A stretch of DNA of 41,685 bases, from the NCBI GenBank assembly GCA_017307285.1, contig JAFKFI010000118.1, forward strand, positions 1-41,685, given 5' to 3'. This DNA comes from Alphaproteobacteria bacterium (GTDB lineage Bacteria > Pseudomonadota > Alphaproteobacteria > Acetobacterales > Acetobacteraceae). Under the pieces are notes generated by a model. It was not told the origin of the DNA, made no database searches, and saw only the letters and a program-made list of their open reading frames with translations. Positions 27,449 through 41,538 of the stretch are shown piece by piece. Within the stretch, counting starts at the first letter, position 1; each line of letters begins with the position of its first letter. A program made the translations under genes and the position numbers.

Positions 27449-28560
27449 GGGGCCCGGTGGTCAGGCCCATCGTCATCGCCGCCGGCGGTACGGGCGGGCA
27501 TTTCTTCCCGGCCGAGGCGCTGGCGAGCGAGCTTGTCGCGCGCGGCCATCGCATCGCGCTGATGACCGACGCGCGCTCGGGCGGACTCGCGTCGTCGGTG
27601 TTCGCCGGGCGCGAGCGGTTCACGTTACGCGGCGCCGGCATTGCCGGTCGCGGCGCGCTGCGTGGCGCGCAAGCGGTGCTGGCGCTCGCCGCCGGTGTCG
27701 CGCAGGCACGCGCCATCCTGTCACGCATCGACGCCGCCGCCGTGGTCGGCTTCGGCGGTTATCCGTCCGTTGCACCGACGCTCGGCGCGCGTCTGCTGCG
27801 CCGCCGACCCTCCGTCATCCTGCACGAGCAGAACGCCGTGCTCGGCCGCGCCAATCGCTTCCTCGCGTTCCAATCGACCGCGCTGGCGCTCAGCTTCGAG
27901 GCGACCGAGCGCGTGCCCGAGACGGCGCAAACCGTGCTCACGGGCAATCCGGTGCGCGCCGCCATCGCCGCGATTGCCGAGCGCGCGTACACGCTGCCGG
28001 GCGAAGCCACCCGCTTGCTGGTGCTCGGCGGATCGCTCGGCGCACGGGTGTTCAGCGACGTCGTGCCCGCCGCCCTCACCGCGCTGCCGCACGGCCTGCG
28101 CGCGCGCCTTTCCGTCGTGCAGCAATGCCGCGCCGAGGATGTGGAGCGCGTGCGCGCCGCCTACGCCGCGTCGGGCATCGCCGCCGAGCTCGCGACGTTC
28201 TTCCCCGACGTGGCCGACCGCCTCGCCGCCGCCTCACTGGTCATCGCGCGCGCCGGCGCATCCACAGTCGCGGAACTCGCCGCCGCCGGCCGGCCCGCCA
28301 TCCTGGTCCCACTGCCCGGCGCTATCGACGACCACCAGAGCGCCAACGCCCATGCGCTCGCCGATGCCGGCGCCGCCTGGGTGATGCCGCAGCCGGGTTT
28401 CACGTCCGCCGCTCTCGCAGCCCAACTCGCGACGCTGCTGCACGATCCCGCATCCCTCGCGCGCGCCGCCGACGCGGCCCGCACGCAAGCCCGCATCGAC
28501 GCCGCCGCGCGTCTCGCTGATCTGGTCGAGGCCCTCATGAAGCAGGAGACGCGCGCATGA
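27445..28560 (+). CDS. murG: MurG, lipid II-forming GlcNAc transferase
   Basis: This 371-aa glycosyltransferase starts at the ATG at 27445. The N-terminal loop is [49 protein letters not shown] and GNPVRAAI follow. The C-terminal UDP-GlcNAc site is [37 protein letters not shown]. It transfers GlcNAc to lipid I on the inner face of the membrane. It overlaps murC by 4 bases. Confidence 0.98.
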   Translation: MRGPVVRPIVIAAGGTGGHFFPAEALASELVARGHRIALMTDARSGGLASSVFAGRERFTLRGAGIAGRGALRGAQAVLALAAGVAQARAILSRIDAAAVVGFGGYPSVAPTLGARLLRRRPSVILHEQNAVLGRANRFLAFQSTALALSFEATERVPETAQTVLTGNPVRAAIAAIAERAYTLPGEATRLLVLGGSLGARVFSDVVPAALTALPHGLRARLSVVQQCRAEDVERVRAAYAASGIAAELATFFPDVADRLAAASLVIARAGASTVAELAAAGRPAILVPLPGAIDDHQSANAHALADAGAAWVMPQPGFTSAALAAQLATLLHDPASLARAADAARTQARIDAAARLADLVEALMKQETRA

Positions 28561-29999
28561 GAGCCCTGCCGCTGTCCATCGGCATGATCCATTTCGTCGG
28601 CATTGGCGGCATCGGCATGTCCGGTATCGCCGAGGTGCTGCACAATCTCGGCTACTCGGTGCAAGGCAGCGACATCGCCGACAGCGCCAATGTGCGCCGA
28701 CTGCGCGAGGCCGGCATTCCCGTCGCCATCGGCCACGACGCGGCGCATCTCGGCTCCGCGCAAGTCGTCGTCGTCTCCACGGCCGTCAAGCGCGACAATC
28801 CCGAGATCCAGGCGGCGCGTGCCCGGCTCATCCCCGTGGTGCGCCGCGCCGAGATGCTGGCTGAGCTGATGCGCCTCAAATGGTCAGTCGCGGTCGGCGG
28901 CACGCACGGCAAGACCACCACCACCAGCCTGATCGCCTCGGTGCTGGAGGCGGCGAAGCTCGACCCCACCGTCATCAACGGCGGCATCATCAACGCTTAC
29001 GGCACCAACACGCGCCTCGGCGCCGGCGAGTGGATGGTGGTCGAGGCCGACGAGAGCGACGGCACCTTCCTGCGCCTGCCCGCCGTGATCGCCGTCGTCA
29101 CCAACATGGACGCCGAACACCTCGACCACTGGGGCACCGCCGAGGCGATGACGGCGGGATACGACCAGTTCGTCGCCAACGTGCCGTTCTACGGCTTCGC
29201 GGTGCTGTGCATCGACCACCCAGCGGTGCAGCAAATGATCCCGCGCCTGTCCGATCATCGCATCGTCACCTACGGCTTCAGCCCACAGGCCGATGTGCGC
29301 GCCGAGCGCATCGTCACTGACAAGCTCGGCGCAACATTCGAGGTGATGGTGACGGACCGGCACCGCAACCGCTCGCGCCGCATGGGTCCGTTCCGCCTGC
29401 CCATGCTCGGCCGACACAACGTGCAGAACGCGCTCGCCGCCGTCGCTGTCGGCATCGAAATGGACATCGACGACGGCACGCTGCGCAGCGCGCTCGCCAG
29501 TTTCCGTGGCGTCAAGCGCCGCTTCACCAAGACGGGGGAGACCGGCGGCATCACGGTGATCGACGATTACGGTCATCATCCGGTGGAGATCGCCGCCGTG
29601 CTGAAGGCAGCGCGGCAAGCAGGCGCGCGCGACGTAGTCGCCGTGGTGCAGCCGCATCGCTACTCGCGGCTGCAATCGCTGTTCCCCGAATTCTGCACCT
29701 GCATGAACGACGCGGGAACGGTGATCGTCGCCGACGTCTACCCGGCTGGCGAGTCGCCGATCCCCGGCGTCAACCGCGACGCGCTGGTGGATGGCTTGCG
29801 CGCGCGCGGCCATCGCAGCGTGGTGCCGCTGCCGGGGCCGGAGCATCTCGCCGAGATGGTCTACGCCATCGCGCGCTCGGGCGATTTCGTGGTCTGCCTC
29901 GGCGCCGGCAATATCACGCAGTGGGCGCAGTCGCTGCCGACCGAACTCGCCGAATTGCAGGCGGGCGGTGGCCGGCGTGTGGCGGGAGCGGGTGGATGA
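28557..29999 (+). CDS. murC: MurC, UDP-MurNAc:L-Ala ligase
   Basis: This 480-aa ligase starts at the ATG at 28557. The N-terminal [17 protein letters not shown] (UDP-MurNAc binding), the P-loop [56 protein letters not shown] and [11 protein letters not shown] are all typical of MurC. It adds the first amino acid, L-Ala, to UDP-MurNAc. It overlaps murB by ATGA. A Gly/Arg-rich tail of about 15 residues ends the protein. Confidence 0.98.
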   Translation: MRALPLSIGMIHFVGIGGIGMSGIAEVLHNLGYSVQGSDIADSANVRRLREAGIPVAIGHDAAHLGSAQVVVVSTAVKRDNPEIQAARARLIPVVRRAEMLAELMRLKWSVAVGGTHGKTTTTSLIASVLEAAKLDPTVINGGIINAYGTNTRLGAGEWMVVEADESDGTFLRLPAVIAVVTNMDAEHLDHWGTAEAMTAGYDQFVANVPFYGFAVLCIDHPAVQQMIPRLSDHRIVTYGFSPQADVRAERIVTDKLGATFEVMVTDRHRNRSRRMGPFRLPMLGRHNVQNALAAVAVGIEMDIDDGTLRSALASFRGVKRRFTKTGETGGITVIDDYGHHPVEIAAVLKAARQAGARDVVAVVQPHRYSRLQSLFPEFCTCMNDAGTVIVADVYPAGESPIPGVNRDALVDGLRARGHRSVVPLPGPEHLAEMVYAIARSGDFVVCLGAGNITQWAQSLPTELAELQAGGGRRVAGAGG

Positions 30000-30934
30000 G
30001 CGCCGCTGAAACCATCATGCATCTGGTCGACACGCTGCCGACCCTGCGCGGGCGCGTGCAGGCGGACGCGCCGCTCGGCCCGACCACATGGTTCCGCGCA
30101 GGCGGTGCCGCCGAAGTATTGGCGCGCCCGACCGACACCGCCGACCTCGCCGCATTCCTCCGCGCGCTGCCGCACACCGTGCCGGTGCACGTCATTGGCG
30201 CCTGCTCCAACCTCATCATCCGCGACGGCGGATTGCGCGGCGTGGTGATCCGGCTCGGACGCGGCTTCGGCACGATCGCGATGGAGCGCAACGGCGTCGT
30301 CGCCGGCGCCGCCGCGCTCGACATCACTGTTGCCGAGCACGCCGCCGCCGCCGGGCTTGCCGGCATCGAATTTCTCTCCGGCATTCCAGGCAGCATCGGC
30401 GGCGCGGTGGCGATGAACGCAGGCGCCTACGGCGGCGATGTCGCGAGCTGCCTAGACTGGGCAGAGATCGTGACGCGCTCGGGCGAGACTGTTCGCCTCA
30501 GCAGCGCTGATCTTGCTTTCGCCTACCGTCACGCACGCCTGCCCGCCGAGAGTGTCGTGGTGCGGGCGCGGTTTCGTGCCTGCCCCGGCCTGCACGCGGC
30601 GATCGCGGCGCGCATGGCGGAAATCCGCGCCAATCGCGAGGCGAGTCAGCCGGTGCGCGCACGCACCGGCGGCTCCACCTTCCGCAACCCGCCGCACATG
30701 AAGGCGTGGGAGCTGATCGAGGCCGCCGGCTGCCGCGGCCTCACGCATGGCGCCGCGCAGGTCTCGGAGAAGCACTGCAACTTCCTCATTAACACCGGCG
30801 GCGCGACGGCGGCCGATCTCGAAGGTCTCGGCGAGGAAGTCCGCCGCCGCGTGCGCGCCGCCTGCGGCGTCGACCTCGAATGGGAGATCCACCGCATCGG
30901 CATTCCGGCGGGCAAGCCGGAGGCCGTGCAATGA
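29996..30934 (+). CDS. murB: MurB, UDP-N-acetylenolpyruvoylglucosamine reductase
   Basis: This 312-aa flavoenzyme starts at the ATG at 29996. The FAD-binding part contains [39 protein letters not shown] and [23 protein letters not shown]. The catalytic Ser is in the [11 protein letters not shown] segment and the last Glu in EWEIHRIG. It reduces enolpyruvyl-UDP-GlcNAc to UDP-MurNAc with NADPH. The layout is that of the shorter type II MurB. murC lies before and ddl after, with ATGA overlaps on both sides. Confidence 0.97.
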   Translation: MSAAETIMHLVDTLPTLRGRVQADAPLGPTTWFRAGGAAEVLARPTDTADLAAFLRALPHTVPVHVIGACSNLIIRDGGLRGVVIRLGRGFGTIAMERNGVVAGAAALDITVAEHAAAAGLAGIEFLSGIPGSIGGAVAMNAGAYGGDVASCLDWAEIVTRSGETVRLSSADLAFAYRHARLPAESVVVRARFRACPGLHAAIAARMAEIRANREASQPVRARTGGSTFRNPPHMKAWELIEAAGCRGLTHGAAQVSEKHCNFLINTGGATAADLEGLGEEVRRRVRAACGVDLEWEIHRIGIPAGKPEAVQ

Positions 30935-31848
30935 CTCGCGTCGCAGTGCTCTACGGCGGCATCTCCGCCGAGCGAGAGGTCAGTCTCTCGTCGGGCGAGC
31001 AGGTAATCGTGGCGTTGCGCGAGGCTGGCTTCGATGTGCTGCCGATTGACGTGGGCGCCGATCTCGGCGCCGTCATCGCCGCCCTCACGCCGAAGCCCGA
31101 TGCGGTGTTCAACGCGCTGCACGGCCGCTTCGGCGAGGACGGCGCCATTCAGGGCGTGCTCGACTGGATGGGCATTCCGTACACCCATTCCGGCGTGCGC
31201 GCCTCGGCGCTGGCGATGGACAAGGTCGCCGCCAAGGCGGTGTTCGCAGCTGCCGGATTGCCGATCGCTGCCGGCCGGCTGGTGGAGATGCCCGAACTCG
31301 AAGCCGCCGACCCGATGCCCCGTCCCTATGTTGTCAAGCCGTCGAACGAAGGCTCTTCCGTGGGCGTGCAGATCGTGCGCCAGGGCGACAATCGCCGCGT
31401 CGAGATCGCGCGCTCCTGGAGCTACGGCAACACGGCACTCGTGGAAGAATACATCGCCGGGCGCGAGCTCACTGTCGGCGTGATGGGCGAGCGCGCGCTG
31501 GCCGTGACGGAGATCGTCGCCAGCCACAGCTTTTACGACTACGAATCGAAATACGCCGATGGCGGCTCGCGCCACGTCATCCCCGCGCGAATCGACGCGG
31601 CCACCTATGATCGCGCCATGCAGGTCGCTGTCGCCGCACATCGCGCACTGGGCTGTCGCGGCGCCTCGCGCGCCGACTTCCGCTACGACGACACGGTCGA
31701 GACGCCCGGCCGTCTCGTGCTGCTCGAAGTCAACACGCAGCCCGGCCTGACGCCGACCTCGCTGCTGCCCGAGCAGGCGGCGCATCTCGGCATGAGCTTC
31801 CCGCGCCTCTGCGCGTGGATGGTGGAGAACGCCGCATGTCGCGCGTGA
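30931..31848 (+). CDS. ddl: D-alanine-D-alanine ligase
   Basis: This 305-aa ATP-grasp enzyme starts at the ATG at 30931. Signatures are [17 protein letters not shown] at the N-terminus, [30 protein letters not shown], the ATP-grasp part [14 protein letters not shown], and [20 protein letters not shown] at the C-terminus. It makes the D-Ala-D-Ala used by the MurF part of the fusion. It overlaps ftsQ by 13 bases. Length is normal for DdlB. Confidence 0.97.
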   Translation: MTRVAVLYGGISAEREVSLSSGEQVIVALREAGFDVLPIDVGADLGAVIAALTPKPDAVFNALHGRFGEDGAIQGVLDWMGIPYTHSGVRASALAMDKVAAKAVFAAAGLPIAAGRLVEMPELEAADPMPRPYVVKPSNEGSSVGVQIVRQGDNRRVEIARSWSYGNTALVEEYIAGRELTVGVMGERALAVTEIVASHSFYDYESKYADGGSRHVIPARIDAATYDRAMQVAVAAHRALGCRGASRADFRYDDTVETPGRLVLLEVNTQPGLTPTSLLPEQAAHLGMSFPRLCAWMVENAACRA

Positions 31849-32717
31849 GCCGCCTGCCGCGCAACAGCATCAACGACCGCCCCGGCCGATGGAAGCTGCT
31901 CGCGCGGCGTTATCGCCGTTTCCTGCGCCCGATGGGCTGGGGCGTGTTCGGCCTCGCCTTCGTGCTGCTGTTTGCTGTCCTGATCCACTCGAACAGGTCG
32001 ACCGACACGCTCACCAGTCTGCGTGAGAGGCTGGGCAACGCGACCGCGGTGTTCGGCCTGCGCGTGCAGACCGTCGACATCCAGGGCCGCGCCAACACGC
32101 CGGAGCCGCTGCTGCGCGCCGCACTCGGTGTGACGAAGGGCGCACCGATTCTCGGCTTCTCCGTCGCCGCCGCCCGCCAGCGGATCGAGACGTTGGCCTG
32201 GGTCGAGCACGCGACCGTCGAGCGCCGGCTTCCCTCCACCATCGTCGTGTCGTTGCAGGAGCGCCGGCCGTTCGCGATCTGGCAGAACCAGGGCAAATTC
32301 GCGCTGATCGACCGCGACGGCCAGATCGTCGCCGACCAGAACGTCGCGCAATTCGGGCAGCTGCCGTTGGTCGTCGGCCCCGGCGCGCCCGCCGCCGCCG
32401 CGCCCTTGCTCGACGCGCTCACCGAGCGGCCCGCTCTGCAATCGCACGTCGTCGCGGCGGTGCGCATCGGCGAGCGTCGCTGGAACTTGCACATGGACAG
32501 CGGGATCGACGTGCTGCTGCCGGAAGGCGCCGAAGTCGCGGCACTCGACCGGCTGGTCACGTTGCAAAACGAGCACTCGCTGCTCGATCGCCCGCTCGCC
32601 GTGGTTGATATGCGCCTGCCCGACCGGCTCGTACTGCGCCCGCTGCCCGACCCGCAGAAATCCGATCCCGCGACGGGTGGGCATCCGCCGTCCGCCACGC
32701 CACGCCGTCCGACATGA
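31836..32717 (+). CDS. ftsQ: FtsQ, divisome protein
   Basis: This 293-aa protein starts at the ATG at 31836, inside ddl; an upstream in-frame codon at 31815 is less likely. It has a basic N-terminus ([10 protein letters not shown]), a membrane anchor at about 34-51 ([18 protein letters not shown]), a POTRA domain ([74 protein letters not shown]) and the FtsQ beta domain. It links FtsA/FtsZ-associated proteins to the periplasmic FtsL/FtsB/FtsI group. It is followed 13 bases later by ftsA. Confidence 0.95.
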   Translation: MSRVSRLPRNSINDRPGRWKLLARRYRRFLRPMGWGVFGLAFVLLFAVLIHSNRSTDTLTSLRERLGNATAVFGLRVQTVDIQGRANTPEPLLRAALGVTKGAPILGFSVAAARQRIETLAWVEHATVERRLPSTIVVSLQERRPFAIWQNQGKFALIDRDGQIVADQNVAQFGQLPLVVGPGAPAAAAPLLDALTERPALQSHVVAAVRIGERRWNLHMDSGIDVLLPEGAEVAALDRLVTLQNEHSLLDRPLAVVDMRLPDRLVLRPLPDPQKSDPATGGHPPSATPRRPT

Positions 32718-32730
32718 GGGAAGCGAGACG

Positions 32731-34032
32731 ATGAACGACATGTCACGTCGCGTCCTGCCGCCCGCCTCGACCGGACCGGAGGAGCCGTCACGGCCGCGCA
32801 ACATGCGCACCGCGCCGTTCGGCGTGCTCGATATCGGCACCACCAAGATCGCGTGTCTCATCGGCCGCACCGAGAGCGACGGCACGCTGCGCGTCCTCGG
32901 CTTCGGCTGGCAGAAGGGTCGCGGCGTGCGCGGCGGCGGCATCGTCGATCTTGAGGAGGCGGAACGCGCCATCCGCGCCTGCGTCGGCCAAGCCGAGGAC
33001 ATGGCGGACACGCGGCTTCGCGCCGTTACCGTCAATCTCACCTGCGGCCAGCCGGAGAGCCGGCTGTTCAACGTGCAATGGCCGGTCGGCGGCCGCGCCG
33101 TGGAAGAAGCCGACGTGCGCCGCGTGGTGCACGAAGGCCGCGCCCGCGCGCTGGTGGAGGGCCGCGACACCATCCATGCGCTGCCCCTCACCTTCACCGT
33201 CGACGACATGCAAGGTGTCGCCGATCCGCGCGGGCTGCATTGCGCCACGCTCACCGCGCGACTGCACGTGATCGACGCGGCGACCACCGCGCTGCGCAGT
33301 CTCGGAGCCTGCATCGCGCGCTCCGATCTCGACATTTCCGAACTCGTCTCGGCGCCAATGGCCGCGGGCCTTTCGACGCTCGTGCACGACGAGCGCGAGC
33401 TCGGCGTCACGGTGATCGACATGGGCGGCGGCACCACCGGAATGGCGGTGTTCGCCGAAGGGCAGCTGCTGCACACCTCGCAGCTGCCGGTCGGCGGCGT
33501 GCACGTGACCAACGATCTTGCCCGCCTGCTCTCCACGCCGGTCGCGCACGCCGAACGGCTCAAGACACTGTACGGCAATGCGCAAACCTGCGCGGACGAC
33601 GATCGCGAGATGCTGCCCGTGCCGCTGGTCGGCGAGGAAGAGCATCAGATCGCCAAGGTGCCGCGCAGCATGATCGTCAACATCATCCGTCCGCGCCTCG
33701 AGGAGACCTTCGAGCTGGTGAAGGAACGCATCGACGGCTCCGGCCTGTCGCGCGCTGCCGGAACCCGCGTCGTGCTCACCGGCGGCGCGTCGCTCCTGGG
33801 AGGTGCAGGCGAAATGGCGGCGCGCATCCTTGGCCGCCAGGTGCGAATCGGCCGGCCACATGGTTTACGCGGGCTGCCGGACAGCGCCTCCGGGCCTGCC
33901 TTCTCGACCGCCGCCGGATTGCTGGCCTGGACCGCCGGCGAGGGCCGTACGATGCACGATCTCGACCTCGAAGCAGCGCAGCCCACCGGGCTGTTCCGCC
34001 GCTTCGTCAATTTCCTGAAGGAGCGCGTGTGA
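32731..34032 (+). CDS. ftsA: FtsA, membrane-tethering actin homologue
   Basis: This 433-aa protein starts at the ATG at 32731, behind GGGAAGCG. Phosphate-binding motifs are [15 protein letters not shown] and [36 protein letters not shown] is the adenosine motif. The SHS2/1C insert is at about 105-180. The amphipathic C-terminal helix is [14 protein letters not shown], which anchors FtsZ filaments to the membrane. It sits directly before ftsZ. Confidence 0.97.
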   Translation: MNDMSRRVLPPASTGPEEPSRPRNMRTAPFGVLDIGTTKIACLIGRTESDGTLRVLGFGWQKGRGVRGGGIVDLEEAERAIRACVGQAEDMADTRLRAVTVNLTCGQPESRLFNVQWPVGGRAVEEADVRRVVHEGRARALVEGRDTIHALPLTFTVDDMQGVADPRGLHCATLTARLHVIDAATTALRSLGACIARSDLDISELVSAPMAAGLSTLVHDERELGVTVIDMGGGTTGMAVFAEGQLLHTSQLPVGGVHVTNDLARLLSTPVAHAERLKTLYGNAQTCADDDREMLPVPLVGEEEHQIAKVPRSMIVNIIRPRLEETFELVKERIDGSGLSRAAGTRVVLTGGASLLGGAGEMAARILGRQVRIGRPHGLRGLPDSASGPAFSTAAGLLAWTAGEGRTMHDLDLEAAQPTGLFRRFVNFLKERV

Positions 34033-34102
34033 TGCGGCTTCTTCGGCCACCAACCGCCCAGCAACGCAACCTCATTTCCGTCCCTTGGGGGGAGTAGTCC
34101 CG

Positions 34103-35701
34103 ATGACCCTGAACCTCACCATTCCGCAGCAGAGCCACACCGATTTCACCCCCCGCATCACTGTGATCGGCGTCGGCGGCGGCGGCACCAATGCCGTCGA
34201 TAACATGATCGCGTTGAACTTGCAGGGCGTGGAGTTCGTCGTTGCCAACACGGACGCGCAACAGCTCATGCACTCGCGCGCCGACCGGCGCATCCAGCTC
34301 GGGCCGCACATCACGCAGGGTCTCGGTGCCGGTGCGAAGCCCGAGATCGGCCGCGCCGCCGCCGAGGAAGCGGCCGACGAGCTGTATCGCCATCTCGACG
34401 GCGCGCATATGGTGTTCATCACCGCCGGCATGGGCGGCGGCACCGGCACGGGTGCCGCGCCCGTCATCGCGCGCATGGCACGCGAGCGCAATATTCTCAC
34501 CGTCGGCGTGGTGACCAAGCCGTTCAGCTTCGAGGGCAGCCGCCGGGCCCGCGCCGCCGATGCCGGCATCGAGGAGTTGCAGGCCTACGTTGACACGTTG
34601 ATCGTCATTCCCAACCAGAACCTTTTCCGCATGGCGAATGAACGCACCACGTGGAAGGACGCCTTCAAGATGGCGGACCACGTGCTCTACATGGGGGTGC
34701 GTGGCGTCACCGATCTGATGATGGCGCCCGGCCTGGTCAATCTCGACTTCGCCGACATCCGCACGGTGATGGCGGAGATGGGCAAGGCGATGATGGGTAC
34801 GGGCGAGGCTGAGGGCGAGAATCGCGCCATCCGCGCCGCCGAGGCCGCGATCAGCAATCCGCTGCTCGAGGATACCAGCATGTCGGGCGCGCGCGGCCTG
34901 CTGATCAACATCACCGGCGGCGAGGACATGACCTTGTTCGAGGTCGATCAGGCCGCCAACCGCATCCGCGAGGAAGTCGACGAGGATGCCAACATCATCT
35001 TCGGCTCGGCGATCGACGAGAGCTTGCAGGGCAAGGTGCGCGTCTCCGTCGTCGCGACCGGGATCGACAGCCCGGCGGAGAGCGAAGCGCAGCGTCCGCG
35101 CTTGGTGGCCGTGGGCGGCAGCGCGATGCCCGGCCCGATCCCGATGCCGGCCGCGATGGCGGCGCAGGCGGCAGCCCAGGCGGAAGCCGCGCAGCAGGGT
35201 TTCGTTCCCGGTCCGGTCGCGCTGCAGCGGCAAGCGGCTGTGCAGCCGGGCACTCACGCAGCCCCTGTTGTGATCGAGCAGGGGGCGGAGCCCGCCGTTG
35301 CACGACAGCAGCCGGCCACGGGCGCACCGCAACCAGCCGGTCCTGGCCGCGCCGCGCCGCCGCCGGCCCCACAGCAGGCGCGGCGCGGCGGCCTGTTCGC
35401 CGATCCGCCGCGCACGCCGGTCGCCGTAGCCGCGCCGACCGCCACTCCGGCCAATCAGCCGATCAACGGCCAGCCGGTCAACGGCACCGAGGCCCGCCGC
35501 AGCATCTTCCAGACGGTCACGGGCCGCCTGCGTAACACCCTGAGCGGCGTGGGCACCCCGCCGGCCGAGCCTGCCCAGCCCCGCACCGAGCCGCAGATGC
35601 AAGAGGCCAAGCCGGAGCCGGTGCGCGCCTCGGTGCGACCGGCCGCGAGCGAGGAGATGGGATTGGACATCCCCGCCTTCCTTCGCCGGCAGTCCTCGTG
35701 A
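34103..35701 (+). CDS. ftsZ: FtsZ, tubulin-like division GTPase
   Basis: This 532-aa protein starts at the ATG at 34103, with GGGGGGAG about 10 bases upstream. The GTP-binding text is [16 protein letters not shown], then [14 protein letters not shown] (tubulin signature, about residues 110-118) and [11 protein letters not shown] in the T7 region. A Pro/Ala/Gln-rich linker runs from about residue 325 to 515, longer than in E. coli (383 aa in total), as is common in alphaproteobacteria. The C-terminal peptide is [16 protein letters not shown], which should bind FtsA and other partners. Confidence 0.98.
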   Translation: MTLNLTIPQQSHTDFTPRITVIGVGGGGTNAVDNMIALNLQGVEFVVANTDAQQLMHSRADRRIQLGPHITQGLGAGAKPEIGRAAAEEAADELYRHLDGAHMVFITAGMGGGTGTGAAPVIARMARERNILTVGVVTKPFSFEGSRRARAADAGIEELQAYVDTLIVIPNQNLFRMANERTTWKDAFKMADHVLYMGVRGVTDLMMAPGLVNLDFADIRTVMAEMGKAMMGTGEAEGENRAIRAAEAAISNPLLEDTSMSGARGLLINITGGEDMTLFEVDQAANRIREEVDEDANIIFGSAIDESLQGKVRVSVVATGIDSPAESEAQRPRLVAVGGSAMPGPIPMPAAMAAQAAAQAEAAQQGFVPGPVALQRQAAVQPGTHAAPVVIEQGAEPAVARQQPATGAPQPAGPGRAAPPPAPQQARRGGLFADPPRTPVAVAAPTATPANQPINGQPVNGTEARRSIFQTVTGRLRNTLSGVGTPPAEPAQPRTEPQMQEAKPEPVRASVRPAASEEMGLDIPAFLRRQSS

Positions 35702-35837
35702 ATATCGTATAATCAATAGGCTACACGGAAATATTCAGCAACAATCATTGACTGGCGACCGGGGCGGAGGCCGCATAGCTTTCGTCCCGGTCGCGGCACC
35801 GCCCGCGCCGAGTCGCTGCATTGACCCGGAACACGCA
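35702..35837 (+). promoter_or_regulatory. ftsZ-lpxC intergenic region: TATAAT box and a long hairpin
   Basis: TATAAT at 35708-35713 lies in an AT-rich patch unlike the surroundings, but no clear -35 is present 17 bases upstream. TTGACT occurs at 35748-35753. GCGACCGGG (35755-35763) and CCCGGTCGC (35786-35794) are perfect 9-base inverted arms with a 22-base loop; no T-run follows. The region probably holds an lpxC promoter and either a weak ftsZ terminator or a 5'-leader structure. Confidence 0.45.
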
Positions 35838-36746
35838 ATGGACGGCCAGACTACCCCCTATCTCACCCAGCGCACTTTGAACGCCGCGATCGGCTGCGTG
35901 GGCGTCGGGGTGCATACAGGCCGTCGGGTTTCGTTGACCCTGCGTCCGGCGGAGGCGGGAACCGGCATCGTATTTCGCCGGACCGATCTTGGCCTCGACT
36001 TCCCCGCCCGCTTCGACCGGGTGATCGACACGCGCCTCTGCACCGTGCTCGGCGTGCCGGGTCAGCCAGCCGCGCGCCTCGGCACTGTCGAGCACATGAT
36101 GGCGGCTTTCGCAGGCTGTGGCATCGACAACGCCATCGCCGAAATCGATGGACCGGAACTGCCGATCGTCGACGGCTCCGCGTCGCCGTTGGTGTTCCTG
36201 ATCGATTGCGCCGGCGTGGTCGATCAGGATTCTCCGCGCCAGGAGATCGAAATATTGCGCACCGTCCGGGTGACGGATGGCGAGGCATTCGCGGAGCTGC
36301 GTCCAGGCGGTCCCGGCTTTCGTATGGCGATGTCGATTGACTTCCAAGCCGCCGCCATCGGCCGGCAGGCGCTATCGTTGCAGCTCACGCCTGCCAGCTT
36401 CCGGCGCGAGATCGCCGACGCTCGGACTTTCACCGACGCCGCCGATATCGAGCAGCTGCGCAAGGCCGGGCTCGCCCAAGGCGGCAGCTTGGCCAACGCG
36501 GTTGTGGTGGACGCGGCGCGCGTGCTGAACCCCGGCGGTTTGCGGCGGCCGGATGAGTTCGTCCGCCATAAGCTGCTCGACGCGGTGGGCGACCTCGCGT
36601 TGGCCGGCGCGCCGTTGCGTGGTCGATTCGCGGCGCACCGCTCCGGCCACACCTTAAACAACCGCCTGTTGCGCGCGCTGTTCGCCGACGCCTCGGCTTG
36701 GCGCTTCGCGGGCGATGTTGCCCCCGCCCTCTCCGCCGCCGCCTGA
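35838..36746 (+). CDS. lpxC: LpxC, UDP-3-O-acyl-GlcNAc deacetylase
   Basis: This 302-aa enzyme starts at the ATG at 35838; upstream codons in frame are ignored because YLTQRTLNAAIGCVGVGVHTG is the family N-terminus. It catalyses the committed step of lipid A synthesis. Zinc ligands are H86 (TVEHMMAAF), H244 and D248 (FVRHKLLDAVGDLALAG). H271 (SGHTLNN) is the catalytic His. PIVDGSASPLVFLID is a conserved segment. It indicates a Gram-negative outer membrane. Location after ftsZ is typical of proteobacteria. Confidence 0.97.
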   Translation: MDGQTTPYLTQRTLNAAIGCVGVGVHTGRRVSLTLRPAEAGTGIVFRRTDLGLDFPARFDRVIDTRLCTVLGVPGQPAARLGTVEHMMAAFAGCGIDNAIAEIDGPELPIVDGSASPLVFLIDCAGVVDQDSPRQEIEILRTVRVTDGEAFAELRPGGPGFRMAMSIDFQAAAIGRQALSLQLTPASFRREIADARTFTDAADIEQLRKAGLAQGGSLANAVVVDAARVLNPGGLRRPDEFVRHKLLDAVGDLALAGAPLRGRFAAHRSGHTLNNRLLRALFADASAWRFAGDVAPALSAAA

Positions 36747-36791
36747 GCAGGCCCCCTTCGCCGCCGGAGTCTGCGTGTTATAAGCGCGGCG

Positions 36792-37688
36792 ATGAGACAG
36801 GATCAGCCCGCTCCCATGCCCACCCGCTCCGTACTGCGCCTCGCCGCACTCGTCTCGCTCGTGCTGCTGGGGGGCTGCCAGACCCTGAGTTCCGTCATGC
36901 CTTGGTCCGGCAAGTCCGAGGATATGGAGGAGAAGGTCGACTACACGAAGGTTCCACCCGAGCGCATCTACAACGAGGGCGTGGACGCGCTCAGCCAACA
37001 ACGCTACGTCGCCGCGAACAATCAGTTCGACGCTGTGGAGCAGTACTATCCCTACTCCTCCTGGGCGGTGAATGCGCAACTCATGCAGGGCTACACGCAG
37101 TACTTGCAGAATCACTACACCGAGTCGATCGGAACGCTGGACCGTTTCATTCAGCTGCATCCCGCGCATCGAGACATCGCCTACGCGTATTATCTCCGCG
37201 CGCTCGACTATTACGAGCAGATCGCCGACATCCAGCGCGACCAGAAAGGCACGGAACTCGCCTTGGCGGCCTTGCAGGAAGTGGTCAACCGGTTCCCCGA
37301 CAGCGCCTACGCACGCGACGCGCGGTTGAAGGTCGATCTGGCGCGCGACCATCTGGCGGGCAAGGAGATGGAGGTCGGCCGCTGGTACGAGAAGCAGCAC
37401 CTCTACGAGGCGGCGATCGGGCGATTCCAGCGCGTCGTCGACGACTATCAGACCACCAATCACGTCCCCGAGGCGTTGCATCGGTTGACCGAGATCTACC
37501 TGATGCTCGGCCTCAAGGACCAGGCGCGCAAGACCGCGTCGGTGCTGGGCTACAATTATCCTGGCAGCGAATGGTACGAGGACAGCTACAACCAGCTGCT
37601 CGACGTCGGCTTGGTGCAGAACGGCGAGCGGACCAAGCCCAAGGAAGAGGCGGGCTTCTTCACGCGCGCCTGGAACACGATCTTCTGA
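36792..37688 (+). CDS. bamD: BamD, outer-membrane assembly lipoprotein
   Basis: This 298-aa protein starts at the ATG at 36792 or, more plausibly for a lipoprotein signal, at the ATG at 36816, which has AGGA upstream. The lipobox is LVLLGGC with Cys29 (from 36792). TPR-like repeats follow (YNEGVDALSQQRYVAANNQFDAVEQYYPYSSWAVNAQ; AYAYYLRALDYYEQI). BamD recruits BamA substrates for beta-barrel insertion. A TATAAG box at 36779-36784 would start transcription at about 36791, giving either a leaderless long form or a short 5' leader. recN follows after 24 bases. Confidence 0.95.
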   Translation: MRQDQPAPMPTRSVLRLAALVSLVLLGGCQTLSSVMPWSGKSEDMEEKVDYTKVPPERIYNEGVDALSQQRYVAANNQFDAVEQYYPYSSWAVNAQLMQGYTQYLQNHYTESIGTLDRFIQLHPAHRDIAYAYYLRALDYYEQIADIQRDQKGTELALAALQEVVNRFPDSAYARDARLKVDLARDHLAGKEMEVGRWYEKQHLYEAAIGRFQRVVDDYQTTNHVPEALHRLTEIYLMLGLKDQARKTASVLGYNYPGSEWYEDSYNQLLDVGLVQNGERTKPKEEAGFFTRAWNTIF

Positions 37689-37712
37689 TCTAGACCGCCG
37701 GGAGCCGGCCGG

Positions 37713-41503
<3,791 letters not shown>

Positions 41504-41538
41504 GTGGTGCCGTAGGGAGAAGCGCCCACCAAAATATC

